DNA of 64,000 nucleotides from Bacillus sp. P14.5 (GTDB taxonomy: Bacteria; Bacillota; Bacilli; Bacillales; Bacillaceae_B). The stretch is taken from assembly GCF_003316765.1 (NCBI RefSeq), contig NZ_NIJF01000066.1, positions 97,522-161,521 on the forward strand, given 5' to 3'. The notes below the pieces were generated by a model. The model was not told the DNA's origin, ran no database searches, and saw only the letters and a program-made list of their open reading frames with translations. A program made the translations under genes and the position numbers. The number at the start of each line of letters is the position of its first letter. Position 1 is the stretch's first letter. Shown piece by piece: positions 12,041 through 20,729 of the stretch.

Positions 12041-12100
12041 ATTGCCAATTAAAGATACAGAAGGGAGGCTTGTAAGGCCTCCCCAGAACATCTATAAATC

Positions 12101-12331
12101 TACCTCGTAGGTTTCATTTTGCTTCAAATAAAAACGGACTTCATGACTGCTGGTGGTGATGTACCAATCTCTGCCGAGCTCAAGCCGGCATGGCAACACC
12201 TTGCCATAACCGAGGTTCAGCTCGAACCATTCGCCACACCTCAGTTTGTAACCTTTTTGATCTCCCTAATTAATAATCCAACAATCAAGTGTCTCATCAA
12301 AGTACATACTCTTCCAACGGCTTTTCTTCAT
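12101..12331 (-). pseudogene. DUF5348-like accessory gene of transposable element, nonsense-mutated
   Basis: Minus-strand reading of 76 codons beginning MKKSRWKSMYFDETLDCWII, interrupted by an in-frame TAG at 12266-12268, then continuing GYKLRCGEWFELNLGYGKVL and PCRLELGRDWYITT. This resembles DUF5348 proteins that accompany such elements. Its ATG overlaps the stop of the ATPase gene (ATGA), which shows the original operon coupling. The element as a whole is dead. Confidence 0.5.
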
Positions 12332-13129
12332 GCGAGCTCTCCTTCAATCACCTTCTTGACCATACGGTCATCAATGATTCTTGAACCGTTTTGAGCTGCG
12401 AACAGAAGACAATGTGTCGCCAGTTTATTGATCAGTCGTGAGGCACCACTTGAATAGCTGAAAATCTCATCAAGGGCTAGATCACTAAAAATATCTCGTT
12501 CAACACCGACATAGCTTAAATGCTTTTTCATATATTGCTCTGTTTCTGCTCTGTCAAGATGATCAAGCTTAAACTGGATATCAATGCGCTGACTGATTGC
12601 TGCGAAGGACTTAAGCTGAAGGCGATCCCAAAGCTCAGTCTGCCCCACCATAATCAATGCCATGGGACTTTGCGCATCCATACGGAAGTTTAAAAGGAAA
12701 CGTACTTCCTCTAACATTTCACGATCAAGCAGATGAGCTTCATCGACCACAACCACAGACATTATTTTGTGAATGCCTTTCATTAATTCGATTTCACGAT
12801 GTAATTGGCGCTTGGCATCACCTCTGTAGAACTTTGTTTCGAGGCCCAGCTGTTCTAACATTCCTTTATAGAAGTGACGTGGTGTCAGCTTAGAATCTGA
12901 TAAATAGCTCAGCTTACAATGCGATCGATCCAGTTGATCTGTAAATCTGCGTATAGCTGTCGTTTTTTTCAAGTCCACACTCACCAGTCATGATAGCCAA
13001 AAGCTCACGTTCTGCGGCATAATCCAGTCGCCCAATAATCTTTTCGAGCTGAGTAGATTCATATAGTTCAGTCGTTGGAATGTTGCGAGAAAATGGCGTA
13101 TGGCGCATCTCAAAGAAGGACTCAAACAA
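12328..13129 (-). pseudogene. ExeA/TniB-like AAA+ transposition ATPase, frameshifted
   Basis: Minus-strand AAA+ ATPase that would act as target-selection helper of the adjacent transposase. The N-terminal reading MFESFFEMRHTPFSRNIPTT is typical of ExeA-type proteins. It breaks inside Walker A (MTGECG followed by a run of seven A at about 12974-12980), and the other frame resumes with KTTAIRRFTDQL, Walker B VVVVDEAHLL, then the sensor-like MALIMVGQTELWDRL. The lesion destroys the P-loop, so the gene is inactive. It overlaps the end of the transposase gene. Confidence 0.7.
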
Positions 13130-14561
13130 AACTCGTTCCCCCTTTGCTGATATGGCGGAAACTCACGGCTGGGACAGAAGGTGTAATGGCGGCAGCCTTT
13201 CTTGCTTGGTTAGGTTTCTTAACTCCTTGAAGAAGTCTTGAAGAACCGGCAGGTTCCTTTATCATCTTCTCCGGAAGAGATGGTCTTTTTCCTGTTCTCT
13301 CTGAAATCACCATTCTTTTTGCTTTCCAACTATCAAAATCCGGATAATCTACGGTTAATTCAGTAGTATCTTGAGGGTTATAGGTAATTTCAACTTTACA
13401 TCAAACGAAATTGATACCTACTTCATATTTTTCATCCTGAAAACTGATGCAGCCGGCTTTATTGACTTTCCTTGTTTCTGAATGTAGGAATGCGTGAGCG
13501 AGCTCTTCTGCAGAAACGTGACGAATGGGCGTACCTTCACTGCGATAAGCTTCTAACGGTGTGATGTTTTTCTCTAAAGCTGAATGCGGCTTATGAAGAT
13601 ACTGCTCATCAAGCCATACACCTACCATTGATTTAACGCTTCAATTGTTTGAGGGATTTCTAGTTTCACCTCTTTTAAAAACTCTTCGAATGTGCGATTA
13701 AAACGTTCTACTTTACCTGTCGATTCAGGCGAGTAAGGACGGGCATATAGAAGCCGTTTACCTAACTTGGAACAAGTTCTGGCCATCCATTTCGTGCTGT
13801 ACTGCTTACCGCTATTAAATTAAACACTTTCAGGAACACCGTGCTTTCTGACAGCTTCACGAAAAGCATCTTCAACACAACGCAACGTGCATCAAGCATA
13901 GGGTAGAATGCCACATGAAGAGCAAATCGAGTCGCGTCGTCTAAAAAAGCTACCATATATACCTGTTTTTTCGTACCGTTCGGTCCAATCGGTAAATAAG
14001 GTCCGTATTTAATATTAGAATGCCATAAGGCATTCCGATAACGCTTTTGAAAACGCCGGACAGCTCCAATAAAATCATACGCCGGAAGCGTTTCTCCTGT
14101 TGAATGATCATTAATCTTCAGTGTAGTTCCAGCCCAATCTACTTCCATGACTTCACTTGGTTTTCTTCGAATAGGCATTGCAATTTATACTTTTTCGTAT
14201 ATTTCCCATAGTTCTCACAAAAAGTACGATAGGCATAGGGAATTTTTCCACCTTCACCTGCCTCTGTTGAGTACTAGTGATGCAGTTGGGACAGGGTTAC
14301 ATTCTTCTTTTGTAGTTCCTTATGCACTCTTTCCCAATCAATTGGGAAGTACCCTTTCTCAACAGCCTGTTTCTCTGGGTAGAGAAACGCTTCTAGCCAT
14401 GGATTGGTCATGGTGTCATTCAAGCTTTCTACACCCAGTTCTTTGGAATGTTGAACGACATCTGAAACTGTATTCCTTGAATGCCCGGTGCTTGAACTAA
14501 TGGTTCTTTGACTGACTTCTTCAAAGTGAAGTTCCAAAATCTTACGGTAATTAATCATCAA
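13122..14561 (-). pseudogene. DDE (rve-type) transposase, multiply disrupted
   Basis: Minus-strand transposase in pieces. The N-terminal HTH portion is MMINYRKILELHFEEVSQRT (14561-14274), closed by a TAG. Next comes an IstA-like part with MEVDWAGTTL and FLDDATRFALHVAFYP (14178-13762), then PHSALEKNITPLEAY (13628-13401), and a C-terminal tail ending in KKPNQARKAAAI (to 13122). At least three stops or shifts separate them. DWAG and the DDATR segment look like the first two catalytic acidic sites. With the downstream ATPase this resembles IS21- or Mu-like elements. Confidence 0.7.
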
Positions 14562-14567
14562 AAAGCC

Positions 14568-14622
14568 CCCTGTATAATAATGTCATGCTTGCTGGCATGC
14601 AAGATAATTATACAGGAGGCCT
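14568..14622. promoter_or_regulatory. Inverted repeat upstream of the transposase remnant
   Basis: Outer arms CCTGTATAAT and ATTATACAGG enclose an inner ATGC/GCAT pair. It lies directly before the start of the transposase remnant and may be a transposase operator or part of its promoter region. Confidence 0.4.
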
Positions 14623-14639
14623 TTCTCTATTCTATTTAT

Positions 14640-14735
14640 AGTGGCAACTCAAAGGGTGGTGGCTCTTTTCTCCGCAATGACTGGCTCAATACTCCGCATA
14701 AGTGGCTCATTTCAACTGCAATAATCAGCGTGAAA
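14640..14735 (-). repeat. Right end of decayed transposon: three TGAGCCA-type repeats
   Basis: On the minus strand, successive copies read TGAGCCACTTATGCGG, TGAGCCAGTCATTGCGG and AGAGCCACC. This is the multi-repeat end of the transposase/ATPase element. The same repeat set recurs in opposite orientation at 16012-16078. Confidence 0.55.
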
Positions 14736-14950
14736 GCAAATGGTCATCACATTGATACTGAATGGAAATATAAAACGAGTTTGTCGAGAAAAACTTCAGG
14801 GAATATATAAGAAACTAGCTTGAAAAGACATAAACAGATGTAATTCCAGTATAAATTTGTTTTAAAGTGACAATTATTTTACTAGTACGAGCTTATAATA
14901 ATGGAAACACATATTTCTACTCCAAGAATTAAAATGACAGGAGTGATTAT

Positions 14951-15055
14951 ATGATTCAAGAGGACGGTAATATATTTGAAGGGTTATATTGGGGAACTTT
15001 GTTGAGTATACCTCTTTGGATATCTTTTCTTGGTTGGTTGAAGTTGTTGTTTTAG
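14951..15055 (+). CDS. 34-residue single-pass membrane peptide
   Basis: A small free-standing gene. AGGAG at 14939-14943 precedes ATG 14951 with good spacing. The peptide begins MIQEDGNIFEGLYWGTLLSI and continues into a hydrophobic helix ending in a basic-hydrophobic tail (WLKLLF). A strong terminator follows 42 bases after the stop, which supports expression as its own unit. Function unknown; it could be a regulatory membrane peptide or a toxin-like peptide, but no antitoxin RNA was identified. Confidence 0.6.
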   Translation: MIQEDGNIFEGLYWGTLLSIPLWISFLGWLKLLF

Positions 15056-15094
15056 GTGTAAGTAATTTGTTGATGTACAGGATTCTTGGCATTG

Positions 15095-15136
15095 AAACCC
15101 CCGGCATATACGCAATCGTATATGCCGGGGGTTTTT
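15095..15136 (+). terminator. Strong intrinsic terminator after the 34-residue membrane peptide
   Basis: Perfect 15-bp stem: CCCCCGGCATATACG pairs with CGTATATGCCGGGGG across a four-base loop, and is flanked by AAA and TTTTT. It can act on both strands. Confidence 0.95.
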
Positions 15137-15147
15137 GTGATGTCATG

Positions 15148-15190
15148 GGACCAAGGGACAGGTAGAGGTCACTGAAAAATGGCTCCTAAC
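15148..15190 (+). repeat. GGGACA-family dispersed repeat, short copy
   Basis: Contains GGGACCAAGGGACAGGTAGA then GGTCACTGAAAAATGGCTCC. The last part matches copies at 20985 and 21100 (GAGACCACTGAAAAA), so it is a partial member of the dispersed family. Confidence 0.6.
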
Positions 15191-15279
15191 TATTATGAAA
15201 ATACCAAAAAAAAAAGAAAACCTACCTATTTTGCGCATCTAAATATCAGTAGTGCGATTTAATAAAGAGAACATTAAAA

Positions 15280-15516
15280 AGCGCTAAGACATTGGGGAAG
15301 AGTCGGTGGGATTTGTTAGCCGCATAACCGCTAGCAATTGTACCAACGCCCTCTGCATGTGAACTATCCCCGCTCGCTACGTTTAGAGCAGGATTACCAG
15401 ATTCATCTCTGGCACCACCCTCAACATGGGAAGCTCTTCCTGTTGCCGTATTACCCTCTCCTTCAGCATGAGCATTTAATCCTGATGTTGGGTTATTTAT
15501 ATCACCTGTAATATTG
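15280..15516 (-). pseudogene. Fragment of phage tail-fibre/adhesin-like protein with SHAEG repeats
   Basis: An uninterrupted minus-strand reading of ~79 codons without start or stop of its own. It shows repeats of the type GLNAHAEGEGNTATGRASHV and SSHAEGVGTIASGYAA, typical of the collagen-like/YadA-head-like SHAEG repeats in Bacillus phage tail proteins and peptidase G2 proteins. Both ends run into unrelated sequence or repeats, so it is a relic of a prophage gene. Confidence 0.6.
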
Positions 15517-15519
15517 GGG

Positions 15520-15600
15520 CCTGACCCCCGGTACGTTAAAGCGCTAAAGTGAAGCTTTGTTTTGCTGCATTGGCGTTTTGGTTTTTTGTTAGGTACACAG
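15520..15600 (+). repeat. REP-like repeat, copy 1
   Basis: Begins GACCCCCGGTACGTTAAAGC, then GCTAAAGTGAAGCTTTGTTT and GCATTGGCGTTTTGG. It is an imperfect inverted repeat (AAAGCGCTAAA against the TTTG..GGCG arm), one of five related copies in this window. Confidence 0.7.
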
Positions 15601-15658
15601 GTACAGTATAAACGCTAAGATAAAGTTAACACTTTCTGCTCGATAAAGATGATATTAG

Positions 15659-15730
15659 GACCTGACCCCTAGTACGTTAAAGGGCAAAAGTGATTTGTCC
15701 TTTGGCGCTTTATTGTGTTGGTTTCCTGCT
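15659..15730 (+). repeat. REP-like repeat, copy 2
   Basis: Begins GACCCCTAGTACGTTAAAGG, then CAAAAGTGATTTGTCCTTTG and GCGCTTTATTG. More diverged than copy 1. Confidence 0.6.
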
Positions 15731-16011
15731 TGTTGAATACACCCAAGAGATTTTATCACCCTTGCCATCTTTTTTACCACTCTCCGCCAAGGAGTTTACC
15801 AGGCTGCGCCAACATATTTTCCAATAAGTAAAAAACCCTACAGATTAATATTCTAGGAAACTGATTGTGCGTGGTTACTGATCTATCATTTATATATTGG
15901 AACAGGCTCCTCACGGTATATCAGCCATTTGATTAGTTCCTTTGGTAAAGGAGTCCAGCTTTTATGAATCTCCTTTTTAATAAATGTTTTCTTATTGTGA
16001 GCATTGCGAAC
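15731..16011. other. Non-coding stretch
   Basis: No gene seen. It holds AAAACCCTACAGATTAATATT (15833-15853), close to the terminator hairpin arm at 41396-41410, without a clear second arm. AT-rich, likely debris between repeats. Confidence 0.4.
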
Positions 16012-16078
16012 AGATTGAGCCACTAGTGCGGTGGATTGAGCCACTGTTTGCGGTCATCTGAGCCAGTAAGTGCGAGGG
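16012..16078 (+). repeat. Orphan transposon end (three TGAGCCA repeats)
   Basis: Three direct copies: TTGAGCCACTAGTGCGG, TTGAGCCACTGTTTGCGG, CTGAGCCAGTAAGTGCG. They match the right end at 14640-14735 in opposite orientation, but no matching transposase lies to the right. This marks a deleted second copy of the same element. Confidence 0.55.
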
Positions 16079-16109
16079 TAAGAACCACTTTTATCAAAAT
16101 ATCATTATC

Positions 16110-16250
16110 GGCGACTAACCCCCGGTGAGTTAAAGCGTTAAAGGAAAGTTTTGCTTTGGTGTTTTGGCATGTTTTTTTCTGTTTTTTGTTGCTAAGGTTA
16201 TAGTATTCCGGCTTGACGGTGTCTGGTTGATTGAGTATATTTTTATTTAA
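16110..16250 (+). repeat. REP-like repeat, copy 3, directly upstream of RAYT gene
   Basis: Begins CCCCCGGTGAGTTAAAGCG and continues beyond the hairpin part through GGCTTGACGGTGTCTGGTTG and TATTTTTATTTAAGGAGG into the RAYT leader. Copy 4 (20730-20870) shares this extended part, which ties the repeat family to the transposase. Confidence 0.7.
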
Positions 16251-16296
16251 GGAGGGTTCGTCCTTACCTTTTAGAAGAGATGATAAGGAGGAGTTT

Positions 16297-16845
16297 ATGT
16301 CCAGGAAGAGAAGAGTTTGGTATCCTGGTGCGATGTATCATATAACCGCACGGGGGAACCGTCGTATTGCCCTTTTTTACAGGGAGGAAGATTACCTCAT
16401 GTATTTAGCGATCCTCGAAGATGTCCGCGCAATGTACCCTTTTGTTTTGCATTCCTACTGCTTGATGACCAACCACCTTCACCTACAAATTGAAACCAGC
16501 CAGCATCACATCAAAGACATAATGAAAGAACTTCACTCACGTTATGCGATTTACCTTAATCGCCGTTTGTGTATTGACGGCCACCTTTTTCAAGGAAGAT
16601 ACAGGTCGGGGTTGATTGAAACGGACCATTATTTTCTTGAAGTCAGCCGGTACATTCACCGTAATCCTCTGGAAGCGAAGATGGTGAAAATTCTTTCCCA
16701 TTACCCATGGAGCAGCTACCCATCCTATATAGGCCTCATTGATAGTCCCCATGTTCACCCATCTAAAACACAATCCTATTTCCAAGATCCCTTTATAGAA
16801 AGTTACAAAAACTTCGTTGAAAGTAAAAAGTATACAAACCAATAG
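16297..16845 (+). CDS. REP-associated tyrosine transposase (RAYT, Y1_Tnp)
   Basis: A 182-residue IS200-like HUH/Y1 transposase. N-terminal RRVWYPGAMYHITARGNRRI is the family signature. The HUH motif is MTNHLHLQI, and the catalytic tyrosine region is RYAIYLNRR, followed by GHLFQGRYRSGLIE and YIHRNPLEAKMV. ATG 16297 follows AGGAGG by 7 bases; an upstream TTG at 16231 is less likely. RAYTs are single-copy and linked to REP palindromes, and REP-like copy 3 ends right before this gene. It appears intact. Confidence 0.9.
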   Translation: MSRKRRVWYPGAMYHITARGNRRIALFYREEDYLMYLAILEDVRAMYPFVLHSYCLMTNHLHLQIETSQHHIKDIMKELHSRYAIYLNRRLCIDGHLFQGRYRSGLIETDHYFLEVSRYIHRNPLEAKMVKILSHYPWSSYPSYIGLIDSPHVHPSKTQSYFQDPFIESYKNFVESKKYTNQ

Positions 16846-16856
16846 GAGTGATATTC

Positions 16857-18383
16857 TTGTCTGCCAAAATAACCAGTATCGGCCTGAAAGGATTGGAAGG
16901 CTATCGAGTGAGGGTAGAAGTCCAAGCCATGCAAGTTATGGAGTCTATTGTGATTGTAGGGCTGCCTGATGCTTCTGTAAAAGAATCGAAAGAGAGAGTC
17001 GCAGCCGCTCTTCACTCCATGAAACACTCCCTAACCGACCAAAAGATCATCATTAATCTATCTCCTGCCGAGCAAAAGAAAAACGGACCATTGTTTGATC
17101 TGCCGATGGCTCTTGGCGTTCTCCTCAGTATGAAGGAAATCCATGTGAAGATCTCTGAGGATTACGCGTTTATCGGAGCTCTCTCGCTGGATGGAGGCAT
17201 TCAGCCTGTCGAAGGGATGCTGCCGGCCATATTGGCGGCCAAGAAGCTGGGAATCAAGAGGCTTTATATGCCTTTTGATCAGACATTGCCCCAATTAGAG
17301 TTTGCTGGATTGGGCATAGTCTATGTTTCGTCTGTTCACGAAGTCATCCAGCACTTATCTGGGCAGAACATCCTGCCTTTTTTTCCGCAGGTGATCCAAG
17401 AGGAATCTGTAGCAGAAAGCTTTATTAATTTTAATGAAATTGTTGGGCATTCACATGCAAAGCGTGCCTTGGAAATTGCGGCGGCGGGAGAACATCATTT
17501 ATTTATGTCGGGCCCGCCAGGCTGTGGAAAGAGCATGCTTGCGGAAAGTTTTCCTTACATTTTACCGCCCCTGACAGAAGAAGCGCGCCTTGAGGTGATG
17601 AGCCTTTATCAGCTCAGTACCAGCAATGCAGCACATTCCCGGCAGCCGCCTTTTCGTAATCCCCATCATTCCGCATCTGGTGTTTCCATCATCGGCGGGG
17701 ACCAGAATCCGAAACCGGGTGAAAGTTCCCTTGCCCATAGAGGGGTTCTGTTTCTGGATGAAATCGCCGAATTCTCAAAAAAAACCCTCGATATGTTGAG
17801 GCAGCCCCTCGAGAGCGGCTCGGTAACCATCAGCCGCGCCCATTCTACCGTCAATTATCCGGCATCCTTCATCTTAATAGGTGCGATGAACCCATGTCCC
17901 TGCGGCTTTCTCCATTCCCTCACCAATTACTGCACATGTACCCCAAAGCAAATCACCGCTTACCATAATCGGCTTTCCGGCCCCATCCGTGACCGCTTTG
18001 ATATCCACCTTTCCTTAAAACCCGTAGATTTGCAGAGAGAGCAGCAAAACGAAAAGGAAGATTCAGAAGCAGTCCGCAAACGTGTCACTGAAGCCAGGAA
18101 AAGACAGCATGACCGATACGGGGAACAGATCTGTAACGGCAGGGTCACCTATGACCGATTGATGAAAAGCAGCTCTCTGTCAAACAGCCAGCACCAACTG
18201 ATCCGGCAGCTGTCCTCTAAGAATCATCTAAGCAACCGGGCGCAGATCAAGATTCTCAGACTGGCTCGGACAATTGCCGATCTTGGGCATTCTGAAGAAC
18301 TTTTGGATGAGCATATTTGGGAGGGGGTTAGGTTGCAGGGGAGGGGTATGGGGGATGCTTCGAAGAGAACGGTGATGAGGTGA
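16857..18383 (+). CDS. comM: ComM/YifB family Mg-chelatase-like AAA+ ATPase
   Basis: A 508-residue protein with an N-terminal Lon-protease-like domain (VGLPDASVKESKERVAAAL; INLSPAEQKKNGPLFDLPMA) and a C-terminal Mg-chelatase AAA+ domain: Walker A MSGPPGCGKSMLAE, Walker B GVLFLDEIAEF, then GAMNPCPCGF and the C-terminal LSNRAQIKILRLARTIADL. ComM promotes branch migration in natural transformation. TTG 16857 sits 9 bases after AGGAG and is preferred over GTG 16848. A tract of eight A at 17776-17783 is in frame. The gene looks complete, starting 11 bases after RAYT. Confidence 0.92.
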   Translation: MSAKITSIGLKGLEGYRVRVEVQAMQVMESIVIVGLPDASVKESKERVAAALHSMKHSLTDQKIIINLSPAEQKKNGPLFDLPMALGVLLSMKEIHVKISEDYAFIGALSLDGGIQPVEGMLPAILAAKKLGIKRLYMPFDQTLPQLEFAGLGIVYVSSVHEVIQHLSGQNILPFFPQVIQEESVAESFINFNEIVGHSHAKRALEIAAAGEHHLFMSGPPGCGKSMLAESFPYILPPLTEEARLEVMSLYQLSTSNAAHSRQPPFRNPHHSASGVSIIGGDQNPKPGESSLAHRGVLFLDEIAEFSKKTLDMLRQPLESGSVTISRAHSTVNYPASFILIGAMNPCPCGFLHSLTNYCTCTPKQITAYHNRLSGPIRDRFDIHLSLKPVDLQREQQNEKEDSEAVRKRVTEARKRQHDRYGEQICNGRVTYDRLMKSSSLSNSQHQLIRQLSSKNHLSNRAQIKILRLARTIADLGHSEELLDEHIWEGVRLQGRGMGDASKRTVMR

Positions 18384-18464
18384 ATAATGTTTGGGATAAG
18401 GGCAGGCTCCATTCCATGTTAGGAAATAAACTTGTCCCTCTGTCCATAAAATATTAGAGGAAGT

Positions 18465-18701
18465 GAGGAAATAGAAAAGGAGCTGCAGCAATTCGAGGAG
18501 TGGGTTAACAAAATAGAATGAGATAGAAAATACCGTAATCAAGCTATTGAATGGTTGGAAGAGGTCACCAGCATTGAACGGTTTTTCAAAGAACTTACAA
18601 TGGATTATCTGAGAGCTTGGATTATTATTAATACAGAGTTTTCAAAAGAAGCGTATATTATTAAATGGTTTGACCAAGAGGAGACTAAAATAGCAGATTG
18701 A
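18465..18701 (+). pseudogene. C-terminal remnant of a recombinase (possibly large serine recombinase)
   Basis: A 79-codon plus-strand reading with one in-frame TGA at 18519-18521. It contains EKELQQFEEWVNKIE, then AIEWLEEVTSIERFFKELTM, DYLRAWIII and IKWFDQEETKI, which resembles the coiled-coil and end of site-specific serine recombinases. It lies directly after comM, a known insertion target. Without the catalytic domain the call is weak. Confidence 0.35.
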
Positions 18702-18829
18702 AGGGTACCCGATTACGTTCAGGAAATGAATGATTCCATACACCAACCCACTCCTAATCAAGAATTGTCTGAAGCTCCCACACAAAAGGGGGTACCTAAA
18801 AAGTGAATAAAGAGAATAAGATAACCCAC

Positions 18830-18870
18830 TGAGTTGGCATACGGAGTTATCATACTGCCACTTAGTGGGT
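18830..18870. terminator. Candidate hairpin terminator between convergent units
   Basis: TAACCCACTGAGTTGGCATA is followed by TGCCACTTAGTGGGTTTATTT. Arms ATAACCCACT and AGTGGGTTTAT pair, ending in T-rich sequence. It lies in the non-coding gap between the recombinase remnant and the minus-strand gene ending at 18922. Confidence 0.6.
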
Positions 18871-18921
18871 TTATTTACATTTCCATTGTAAATGGAGAAG
18901 TGGTTATAATAATTAGTTTTA

Positions 18922-19803
18922 CTATTTTCTGCAGTTAATACATTTATAATTAAATATATCTAAAAACACAGTGCCCTCGGAGCATTTTGAACACTTTTTG
19001 TATTGTAAGATGTATTTTTTACCTTTTTTATAATAATATGCATTTCTTGGTGCTAACACTAAAAAACTGCAGTATCGAGATGCTGATGGTTGGTCATTAT
19101 TCCAATCTAGATGATTTTTCAAACCTTTCCTAATTTGTTCTCCAAAATAAAAGGTTTTTTTCCATTGATGCTTTTTAACTTTATCATCTGCATTATAGCC
19201 GCGGTATTCTATAAATAAATTAAACTTTGGTAGATAGAAATCAGGGTTATAATATTCCTTTTTCCCATTAATAAATGTTCTAATAAAAAACATTTCATAT
19301 ATTAATTCTTGGTCTTTACGCTTTAACTTATTATATAAAATACTCTCTCCTTTTGACCTGAACAGTATGCCGTCAACTTCGGTTGGTTCACCAATATTAG
19401 ACCCTTCCTTTCTTTGTTCATTGAAATAAGTTTGTTTACCTTGTAACAACTTGATACTATTAATTGAACATTGAAAACAACCTAAATCGGATAAAATAGA
19501 TATGTCATGCCCGAAGTTCTTTAGGCACTTATTTACCCCATTAGGATCATTAAGTATTTCAAGAGAATTAATACTACTATCTATACCAAGATTTTTAGAA
19601 CCGTGCCTTTCTAAACAGTCTATACAATATACACTCTTCTCATTATTATCGTATTCATAGTCTGTCATTTCAAGAATGTTTAAGCACCCTTCATTTCGAC
19701 ATTCATGAGATTTAATTTCGTCATAGTAAGGATCTTCTAGCGGGAATAGTTCATTTCCATTCCAATCAATAATTCCATTATAAACTTGACCGACTTTCCC
19801 CAT
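18922..19803 (-). CDS. Zinc-finger protein with VSR/PD-(D/E)XK-like nuclease core
   Basis: A 293-residue cytoplasmic protein. The N-terminal part has CRNEGC and CIDC pairs, and the C-terminal part has CSKC..CINC, suggesting two zinc fingers. The middle holds a restriction-endonuclease-like core: FRSKGESILYNKLKRKDQEL, then a Y-E strand, YYNPDFYLPKFNLFIEYRGY, and a following K-H-Q-W-K helix. D of PDF and E of IEYRGY would be catalytic. Start ATG 19803 follows GGAGG. Family name unknown to me; a defence or mobile-element nuclease is likely. Confidence 0.55.
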   Translation of the reverse strand: MGKVGQVYNGIIDWNGNELFPLEDPYYDEIKSHECRNEGCLNILEMTDYEYDNNEKSVYCIDCLERHGSKNLGIDSSINSLEILNDPNGVNKCLKNFGHDISILSDLGCFQCSINSIKLLQGKQTYFNEQRKEGSNIGEPTEVDGILFRSKGESILYNKLKRKDQELIYEMFFIRTFINGKKEYYNPDFYLPKFNLFIEYRGYNADDKVKKHQWKKTFYFGEQIRKGLKNHLDWNNDQPSASRYCSFLVLAPRNAYYYKKGKKYILQYKKCSKCSEGTVFLDIFNYKCINCRK

Positions 19804-19827
19804 TTGGTTCCCTCCAAATTCTTGTTT

Positions 19828-19980
19828 TTATGTATAGGTGAATAAACTCCCGGGTTTAGATGGTAAATAGTCTAATAAGTTATGATTTGACATAATATCT
19901 AGATTAGACTGAGTTTCTTTTACACTACACCCTACTAAACTTGCAACTAGAAAAGTACAAATTATTAATAGTTTTTTCAT
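19828..19980 (-). CDS. 50-residue lipoprotein, translationally coupled to DUF1643 gene
   Basis: Minus-strand small gene. MKKLLIICTFLVASLVGCSV is a complete lipoprotein signal with lipobox LVGC, followed by a ~30-residue tail rich in S, N and L, ending LFTYT. Its ATG (19980-19978) overlaps the TGA of the upstream DUF1643 gene (ATGA), a classic coupling arrangement. It is either a genuine tiny lipoprotein or the N-terminal stump of a longer one cut off before the next gene. Confidence 0.6.
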   Translation of the reverse strand: MKKLLIICTFLVASLVGCSVKETQSNLDIMSNHNLLDYLPSKPGSLFTYT

Positions 19981-20504
19981 GGCTTTTCTCTTTGGTCACT
20001 TAGAAATGTTGGTCTATACTCTTTTAAGTAAAAACCATTAGCTAGCCTAGAAATGTGGACGGGTAGTGTACGCGAGGAGTTATCTTCGAAATAGTACACA
20101 GTTTTATTATTTAAGATTTGATTCCAAACTTGTTTTTTCCTAGACCTATATTCTTTATCGCTTCCCCAAGCAACAATGATGGTATTAGCACTTTCAACTG
20201 CCCCTTGGATATATTTATTATTTTCACAACCAATAAATTCAGGTTTTGCTGAGAGCTTCTTTGAATCAGTTTCAATAAAAGCAAATAGGTTAACAACTTC
20301 TAAAGAACCATAATTATTATCAATGCAAAAGTTAAGACAACGATTAATAGACAAATCATTTTTCAACACATTTGCAATACTAGGATTGAGCATAATTACT
20401 GTTGCTTTTTTTAAGTTACTATCCCAAATTCTCTTTAATGAATATCTAAAAGTAGGACTTTGGGTATTGTCGAAAATTGCATCAAATTCCATTTTTACTC
20501 CCAT
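19977..20504 (-). CDS. DUF1643 domain protein
   Basis: A 175-residue cytoplasmic protein of unknown function. It has typical DUF1643 features: YSLKRIW, VIMLNPSIANVLKNDLSINR, then NYGSLEVVNLFAF and IIVAWGS. DUF1643 genes are common in accessory regions. ATG could be 20504 or the fourth codon (20495, MEFDAIFD), with AGGAGA upstream of the first. It is followed by an ATGA-overlapping lipoprotein gene. Confidence 0.85.
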   Translation of the reverse strand: MGVKMEFDAIFDNTQSPTFRYSLKRIWDSNLKKATVIMLNPSIANVLKNDLSINRCLNFCIDNNYGSLEVVNLFAFIETDSKKLSAKPEFIGCENNKYIQGAVESANTIIVAWGSDKEYRSRKKQVWNQILNNKTVYYFEDNSSRTLPVHISRLANGFYLKEYRPTFLSDQREKP

Positions 20505-20729
20505 ACAGTCATTCTCCTCTACTCTTATTTTGGTATAGCTATCCTTTTCACTGTTGGTTGGAGTTCAATAAAGTGACATGTTGTGAAGACCTTATTATCT
20601 CTGAATAACAAGTATATCATTTTCTAGCCTCTTAAAGGAATAATATGGAATGTGATGTGTGGCTAATGGGTGTACTATTTGTCGATCAAGCCCATTTACA
20701 AGCTTTACAATTTTCTCGAGAATAATAGG

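Noticed and set aside
12119..12394. Plus-strand frame opposite the DUF5348-like gene
   Set aside because: No RBS and overlaps the recognisable minus-strand element genes.
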